Of a stretch of 46,039 bases of DNA, positions 41,764 to 46,039 are shown piece after piece. Numbering within the stretch: position 1 is the first letter of the stretch; each line of letters begins with the position of its first letter. The notes under the pieces were generated by a model. The model saw only the letters and a list, made by a program, of their open reading frames with translations, did not search any database and was not told where the DNA came from. A program made the position numbers and the translations under genes. Source of the DNA: DATCTV01 sp964400685 (GTDB taxonomy: Bacteria; Desulfobacterota; Desulfomonilia; UBA1062); contig CAYNVT010000018.1 of assembly GCA_964400685.1 (NCBI GenBank), positions 1 to 46,039 on the forward strand, given 5' to 3'.

Positions 41764-43152
41764 TCACGGTTCCCTTAAATGAGAGGCAGCTTCTCCAGTC
41801 ACCGTACAGCGGGATAATAAAATCTCGCCGACAATGACTACTATAATCACACCTGCGATGATCGGCAGTGTCACCCTGACAAAATCCTGCCCCGGCTGGA
41901 TAATAAGTATCAGAATGGCGGCCAGTACAAACATTCCCGCAAGTATGGCCAGAAGAATCGCGAACCAGGCGGGCCCGGGCACCCTGAAAGGTCTGGGTGA
42001 ACCCTTATCTTTATTCCTGAGGATTATAAAAGTCGGGAACAGCATCAGATTTGAAAACAGTTGAACGATAAGGCTGAATGAGACCGTATGCCAGAAAAGC
42101 TCGGCCGCATCTCTCGCGATTAATCCGTAAACAAGTATGACTGCGGTAGAGATGATACCGGACACAACCGACGCCCCCAGCGGAGCCATGTTCCTGTTCA
42201 TTTTCCCCAGGACCTTCGGCATATCCCCGTTGTTAGCCGACTCTGCGATCGAACGGTTCAGCCCCAGATTCCAGGCGATGATACCCGCAAAGAAAGCGCA
42301 CGATATCAGGAGGCCGGCTGCAACCGAGATGAAGGCTTTCGCGATGTTATCGTCAAGGGCGTTCGTGAATACGTGAAGAACACCGCTGGCCACGTTGATC
42401 TCCTCGACCGGAATCACTACCCAGACTGAAAAGGTCGTCATCAGATACAGCGCCGCAATCACGAACGCGGATAATATCAGCGCCCGGGGGATGTCGCGTG
42501 CAGGGTTTTTCATCTCGCCGGCAGCCGAGGATACAAGATCACAGCCCTGGAGGTTATAGATAATCATCGGGATAAAGACGAGCGCCGCGTTCATGTTAGG
42601 CATTACTTCCGCAAGGGTGATCTGGTTGGCCATGCGCCCGTTTTTCATGAAAAAAAGTAGAGCTGTCGCAATCATTCCCACCACAATAGTGAATTGTGCG
42701 ACTGAGCCTATGTTGGGTATCCATTTTGAAGCGTTCAGTGGACACAGATTGATGCCGAGCGCGATCCATATCAGTACAACGCTTATTGCGATCTGCTGCC
42801 AGAAGGTAATACCGGGAAAAAAGATGTACCCTAAAATATCCGCGATGGCGATATATATGGCGGGCAGCCAAACCGGCAGTGATATCCAGTAATACCAGAC
42901 GCTCTGGGCGGCCCAACGGCGCCCCATCGCTTTTTTGATCCAGACGTAAAGCCCGCCCTGCTCCGGATAGGTCGAGCCCAGCTCCGCAGCGATCATTCCG
43001 AATGGTATAAAATAACAGGCAAGGCAAAGTAGCCACCAGAAGATTGCCGATGGCCCGATGGCAGCAGAGGCTGCAATCGCTTCCAGTCCGAATATCGCGC
43101 AGAATGTGAAAAGCGCAAGATCCTGGAATCTCAATGTCTTCTTTCTTTCCAT
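41764..43152 (-). CDS. APC-superfamily amino acid/polyamine permease
   Basis: Inner-membrane transporter of 462 aa with about 12 hydrophobic helices. The opening FQDLALFTFCAIFGLEAI is the TM1 region of APC permeases; the STYPEQGGLYVWIKKAMG loop and EMKNPARDIPRAL (TM6-7 region) are family signatures. ATG 43152 is preferred since GAGGAG lies just before it; the alternative is 43167. The substrate is probably an amino acid or a decarboxylation product exchanged for one; it cannot be named. Confidence 0.88.
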   Translation of the reverse strand: MERKKTLRFQDLALFTFCAIFGLEAIAASAAIGPSAIFWWLLCLACYFIPFGMIAAELGSTYPEQGGLYVWIKKAMGRRWAAQSVWYYWISLPVWLPAIYIAIADILGYIFFPGITFWQQIAISVVLIWIALGINLCPLNASKWIPNIGSVAQFTIVVGMIATALLFFMKNGRMANQITLAEVMPNMNAALVFIPMIIYNLQGCDLVSSAAGEMKNPARDIPRALILSAFVIAALYLMTTFSVWVVIPVEEINVASGVLHVFTNALDDNIAKAFISVAAGLLISCAFFAGIIAWNLGLNRSIAESANNGDMPKVLGKMNRNMAPLGASVVSGIISTAVILVYGLIARDAAELFWHTVSFSLIVQLFSNLMLFPTFIILRNKDKGSPRPFRVPGPAWFAILLAILAGMFVLAAILILIIQPGQDFVRVTLPIIAGVIIVVIVGEILLSRCTVTGEAASHLREP

Positions 43153-43254
43153 CTCATCTCCTCGCAAAATTCATATCGGAATATCGCAAAGATTTGTGAA
43201 ATATGCCGCAATTGGCATTTAAGCTATAACGTGCGTACAGTCCGTAAGTTATTT

Positions 43255-43392
43255 ATGAAGCATCATCCCTATGGTTCTCCAGTCCGGATAACTCCCGAAC
43301 TTCACAATAAACTTTATCAGACATCAAAGCAGGAAAAGAAAAGCCTTAACGAGCTGATACCAGAGACCCTGAAACACGCAGTAGGCATGTAA
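43255..43392 (+). CDS. Short ribbon-helix-helix protein (HicB C-terminal-like)
   Basis: A 45-aa ORF. PVRITPELHNKLYQTSK then KKSLNELI is the beta-strand, helix, helix pattern of the HicB/Arc-type DNA-binding domain that normally ends a HicB antitoxin of about 110 aa. The N-terminal HicB core is missing, and no hicA toxin is next to it. It is either a decayed antitoxin remnant or a free-standing small repressor. No clear Shine-Dalgarno. It borders the IS-rich patch that starts at 43461. Confidence 0.55.
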   Translation: MKHHPYGSPVRITPELHNKLYQTSKQEKKSLNELIPETLKHAVGM

Positions 43393-43460
43393 TGACAAAA
43401 GGGGAAACTATAGGTGTCATCTCCTGTCATGCCCTTCCTTCACAGCAAACGGAATTTGCA

Positions 43461-43495
43461 ATGATATTTATTTTCCAATCAGCGTCCCGGTCCTG
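43461..43495. repeat. Direct repeat, copy 1, at the IS3 remnant junction
   Basis: A 35-bp sequence repeated at 44309-44343 with one mismatch (first 28 bp identical). On the minus strand it starts with the CAGGAC-GGGACGCTGATT motif and ends with AAATATCAT. The orfA fragment stops exactly at its edge. A shorter relative, ATCAGCGTCC, occurs at 43841-43850. Confidence 0.75.
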
Positions 43496-43561
43496 GGTCC
43501 CAGCCTCTCTCTCCTTCAGTATCCGGATTATCTGCCCCTCTCCAAATCTCCCTTTCCTCAT
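43496..43561 (-). pseudogene. IS3-family transposase orfA, 5' fragment
   Basis: ATG 43561 follows AGGAGG closely. The first 22 codons read MRKGRFGEGQIIRILKERE and AGT, the recognisable N-terminus of IS3-family OrfA (MRKxRFxExQIIxILKExExG). After that the frame runs into the 35-bp repeat and loses similarity; a full OrfA has about 90-100 residues. It is a remnant. Confidence 0.7.
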
Positions 43562-43841
43562 CGTACGATCCTCCTCTTCCCTCTTTACCAGATCGTACTC
43601 GCTCCAAATATGGCTTATTTCCCGGGGGAAAGGTCAAATATATGGAAGTAGTATTCCAAAAACAGCTATCCACCACCTATATTTATTCATACAATATCCT
43701 TTAATATCTCATTTATCGCAGCAACACTTACATCCTTCTTCTTGCCCTTTTTTCCATGAATCGGCGCCACCTTTTGATACAAGAGAATCCGAGAGGAACG
43801 TTGATGATAATATGATTTAAAATCACTTTTTCATATTTTCA

Positions 43842-44246
43842 TCAGCGTCCCCAAAGTGCCCCCTTAAGATGGCCCTGAATATCCCTGGTGCTCATTCCCC
43901 TGGCGTACATAGAAATTATCTTGTCATCGAAACCGTCGAAGCGTGTCTGGTGTTTGCCTATGATAGTAGGTTCAAACTCGGAATTTCTATCGCGGGGGAC
44001 TTCAATATCCATTTCCCCGAAGTCTCCCTTGATAGTCTTATCATGTTTTCCATTCCGGGAATTGCCGGTGTTCCTTCCGGCCGGCGACCACTTGGGGTAC
44101 CCCAAGTGGTGTGTCATCTCACCCTCTAATGCCTTCTCCAGCAATGCTTTCGTAAGCTGCTTTAATAACCCGTTCTCCCCCAACAAATCCTCGGGGTTCT
44201 TGTAGTCCTTCATCAATTCATCTAGTAACTTGTCATTAATTCCCAT
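43842..44246 (-). pseudogene. IS256-family transposase, N-terminal fragment
   Basis: About 134 aa of a normal 400-aa IS256 (mutator-type) transposase. Start ATG 44246 has GGAGG 9 nt upstream. LLKQLTKALLEKALEGEMTHHLGY, then NSRNGK and ISMYARGMSTRDIQGHL are clear family motifs before the DDE domain. The frame diverges after GHLK and stops at once (GALWGR, stop), so the catalytic domain is absent and the fragment is inactive. The sequence 44281-44308 (ACACAAAATATTCTACACTA) resembles the terminal repeat of this family, so the 5' end of the element seems preserved. Confidence 0.82.
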
Positions 44247-44308
44247 TTCATTAGCCTCCATCCTTTTTATTAGATTTCGGCCATTTACACAAAATATTCT
44301 ACACTACC

Positions 44309-44343
44309 ATGATATTTATTTTCCAATCAGCGTCCCTGTCCTG
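44309..44343. repeat. Direct repeat, copy 2, upstream of the IS256 fragment
   Basis: Second copy of the 35-bp repeat at 43461-43495, same orientation, one mismatch. It abuts the presumed end of the IS256 element. The stretch 44344-44584 that follows has no convincing gene; a 40-codon plus-strand frame at 44466-44588 lacks a recognisable domain. Confidence 0.75.
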
Positions 44344-44584
44344 TCACCTAAGCAAATTGTTGTCGCGATTATCCAACGGGCCTTAGCAAAATAATCTTTT
44401 GTCGTATTGTTCATTATGATCCCCTTCTATATCCAGGTACCCAACGTTCAAACTTACAGGCGGCAATGGAGCATAGCGAAATTGCCGTCATTTCTGTCGT
44501 GTCAGATCTTGAAACGGGACAATTGTATCAATTTGTCAAGAATCAAGGCCAGGTATCTTTTTCGTTTCTATTTAAGCCCACAAG

Positions 44585-45286
44585 TTAAAAACCAAACAGA
44601 TATATCCTGACAAGAGTAGCTAAGAGACCAAATAAAAAAACTCCTGCTAATCCATTTAAAACCCATTTAGAAAAAGAAGCTATTTGCCTGTTTCTATTAG
44701 TATCTAATACTGAGTAAGGATTCACAATTTTCAAACAAAAAAATGCCACTCCTACAAACATTATTAACGAACAGACTATTGTCCCCATATTTATTCTATT
44801 CTTTTTTATATCAATAATTATCCAGAATAATGCAAAGCTCATTGGGGTTGGTATTAAATAGGATAACCAAGAATGAAAAATAAAATTTAGATTCTTGTGC
44901 TCATTCAATTGAGAATCAATTGTGTTTACGATTCCAATAGCTTTTTCTTTTGCTGATTTATCAACAACTTGAATTCTTAAATATGAATATGTTGCTTCCT
45001 TACTAAAACTAACTTCAATTTGAAAGGCATTATGAAATTTATGATAATCGATAACAAAAAGTTTAATTCTTTTTGCTTCATTAGGTAAAGTAGAGCGTTG
45101 ATAATTCTCAAATGAATTGATACATTCTTCACCATATTTATCATAAATAGTGCTCATATATTCTATATGACTATCCTCGTTACGTTGATTATTGGCTTGT
45201 TCCAAAAGACATTTTTCAATCTCTCTTAGGAGAACAAGAGAAACATAGGTCGATTTTATCTTTTTATTTAGCACATATTTTGACAT
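44585..45286 (-). CDS. Hypothetical low-GC membrane protein
   Basis: 233 aa, no family recognised. AAGGA lies 8 nt before ATG 45286. A charged cytoplasmic domain (about 1-130) precedes three C-terminal hydrophobic helices (about 137-160, 167-190, 208-231). Codon choice is AT-rich, with AAA, AAT and ATT frequent, unlike the GC-richer neighbours. It lies between IS remnants and uvrA, so recent acquisition is likely. A soluble domain plus membrane bundle is a common form for accessory effectors, but no function can be stated. Confidence 0.6.
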   Translation of the reverse strand: MSKYVLNKKIKSTYVSLVLLREIEKCLLEQANNQRNEDSHIEYMSTIYDKYGEECINSFENYQRSTLPNEAKRIKLFVIDYHKFHNAFQIEVSFSKEATYSYLRIQVVDKSAKEKAIGIVNTIDSQLNEHKNLNFIFHSWLSYLIPTPMSFALFWIIIDIKKNRINMGTIVCSLIMFVGVAFFCLKIVNPYSVLDTNRNRQIASFSKWVLNGLAGVFLFGLLATLVRIYLFGF

Positions 45287-45580
45287 TAATATTCCTTCTA
45301 TATTTCTAACTTTCGATTGATTTTTTGAGATGTTTTGTAGTGATAGAGCAGTAACTTTCAGATGAGAGCCTTATTATTATCATACAAATCGAAACATCCT
45401 CCCATTGCCCGAAAAACTGGCCCAATTAAGCTTATACCGCCATAATACAATTATACGAAATCATCAATTAAGCTATTATATACATCCATTTACCATCACC
45501 AGCAAGTCCTTAATCATAGCATTCTATTTTCTTTTCCCCAGTAACAGCTTTTGAGCTTGATGGAGAATCGTTAGCAGTTT
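45287..45580. other. AT-rich spacer, no gene seen
   Basis: 294 nt without a credible ORF. It has the same low GC content as the membrane protein gene and probably belongs to the same acquired segment. Confidence 0.5.
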
Positions 45581-45701
45581 ACAGGACGTCAGAACACAGC
45601 AGGTCTAGGAGCGACGAAGCGGAAATGCGAGGCATACTTAAACGTATGTCGCAGCGTTTCCGCGAGGAGTGACAACGAGATGCAAAGTTCTGGCGGCCTG
45701 T
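45581..45701 (-). repeat. Palindromic dispersed repeat, copy B
   Basis: A 121-bp element with inverted ends ACAGGACGTCAGAAC/GTTCTGGCGGCCTGT (13 of 15 matched). It has a long inner hairpin starting GCGGAAA and a central stem GGCATAC/GTATGTC. It aligns with the reverse complement of 27400-27524, including GCAGGTC-AGGAGCGACG. It begins 8 nt beyond the uvrA stop and is flanked by a T-run on the plus strand. Confidence 0.75.
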
Positions 45702-45709
45702 TTTTTTAC

Positions 45710-46039
45710 TTAGTAGCCGCGTTCGAGGTAATGTCTGAGAAACCGTCCAGTATGGGAGTTTTTGATTTTAACTATCTGCTCCGGCGTACCTGCCCCAATT
45801 ATTCGGCCTCCATTCTGGCCGCCTTCAGGACCCAGGTCTATTATATAGTCGGCGGATTTGATTACATCCATGTTGTGCTCGATAACGATGACGGTATTGC
45901 CTTCGGCGGTAAGGCGGTGCAGCACCTTGAGCAGCTTGTTTATGTCGTCGAAATGCAGGCCCGTTGTGGGCTCGTCGAGTATGTAGACGGTGCTGCCGGT
46001 CGAGCGTTTGGAGAGTTCGCGCGAGAGTTTGGTGCGCTG
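45710..46039 (-). CDS. uvrA: UvrABC excinuclease subunit A, C-terminal end (partial)
   Basis: The last 109 codons of uvrA; the gene enters from the right edge. RTKLSRELSKRSTGSTVYI leads into the Walker B/D-loop LDEPTTGLHFDDI, then VIVIEHNMDVI (H-loop) and IDLGPEGG, the terminal ATPase motifs of UvrA, the damage-recognition ATPase of nucleotide excision repair. Stop TAA at 45712-45710. The N-terminal ATPase and zinc fingers lie outside the window. Confidence 0.96.
   Translation of the reverse strand, partial: QRTKLSRELSKRSTGSTVYILDEPTTGLHFDDINKLLKVLHRLTAEGNTVIVIEHNMDVIKSADYIIDLGPEGGQNGGRIIGAGTPEQIVKIKNSHTGRFLRHYLERGY

Noticed and set aside
41557..41766. Selenocysteine at the permease TGA
   Set aside because: APC permeases have no known selenocysteine and I see no convincing stem-loop directly after the codon.
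43392..43820. 142-codon plus-strand frame
   Set aside because: It runs through the repeat and antisense to the IS3 fragment; Ser/Pro/Leu-rich low-complexity translation.
44466..44588. 40-codon plus-strand ORF beginning MEHSEIAV
   Set aside because: No ribosome-binding site and no recognisable domain; a transposon scrap is possible but unsupported.
1..46039. CRISPR arrays, tRNA and rRNA genes
   Set aside because: No regularly spaced repeats, cloverleaf or rRNA-like sequence was noticed on reading; a dedicated scan was not possible.

Overview
This window looks like a draft chromosome scaffold, probably metagenome-assembled, from a Gram-negative anaerobe. It has four N gaps, an outer-membrane porin-like protein and many lipoproteins. 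Indolepyruvate:ferredoxin oxidoreductase, an FrhB-type iron-sulfur flavoprotein and large hybrid histidine kinases suggest a deltaproteobacterial (Desulfobacterota-like) lineage. That assignment is inference; there is no rRNA or other marker apart from the 3' end of uvrA. I see no tRNA, rRNA or CRISPR.

Layout. 1-2.7 kb (minus): a membrane-anchored penicillin-acylase family protein whose frame meets two TGA codons at the window edge, and an alpha/beta hydrolase split by an N gap. 2.8-10.1 kb (plus): an LsrK-like FGGY kinase fused to a D-2-hydroxyacid dehydrogenase, a class II aldolase, an FrhB-like flavoprotein, and iorA and iorB. The last three overlap by ATGA. This reads as a pathway that phosphorylates, oxidises and cleaves a sugar-like substrate, next to a 2-oxoacid:ferredoxin oxidoreductase unit. 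10.2-16.9 kb: two convergent hybrid histidine kinases. 17.0-19.4 kb: a zinc-ribbon membrane protein, and a phd-vapC-dmeF operon joined by 4-nt overlaps. 19.5-24.8 kb: three predicted lipoprotein hydrolases or beta-helix proteins separated by an array of hairpins. 24.9-27.4 kb: mazG, trpR and trpB2. 27.7-29.9 kb: a DUF3300/DUF2950 pair. 30-35.2 kb: a patatin, a membrane protein, a methyltransferase, an atypical CDF transporter and a YdjC-like deacetylase lipoprotein. 35.4-39.6 kb (minus): a porin, a second FGGY kinase and a membrane protein. 40-43.2 kb: a GDPD lipoprotein, a flavodoxin behind a perfect palindrome, and an APC permease. 43.2-45.6 kb: an AT-rich accessory patch with an orphan ribbon-helix-helix ORF, IS3 and IS256 remnants joined by a 35-bp repeat, and a low-GC membrane protein. 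The uvrA 3' end closes the window.

The most distinctive non-coding signal is a pair of diverged, roughly 120-125 bp palindromic elements. One begins 2 nt after the trpB2 stop and the other 9 nt after the uvrA stop. Both lie in the same orientation relative to the gene they follow, and the central hairpin shows a compensatory base-pair change. The kinase-dehydrogenase fusion operon is the best candidate for an incompletely described metabolic system.
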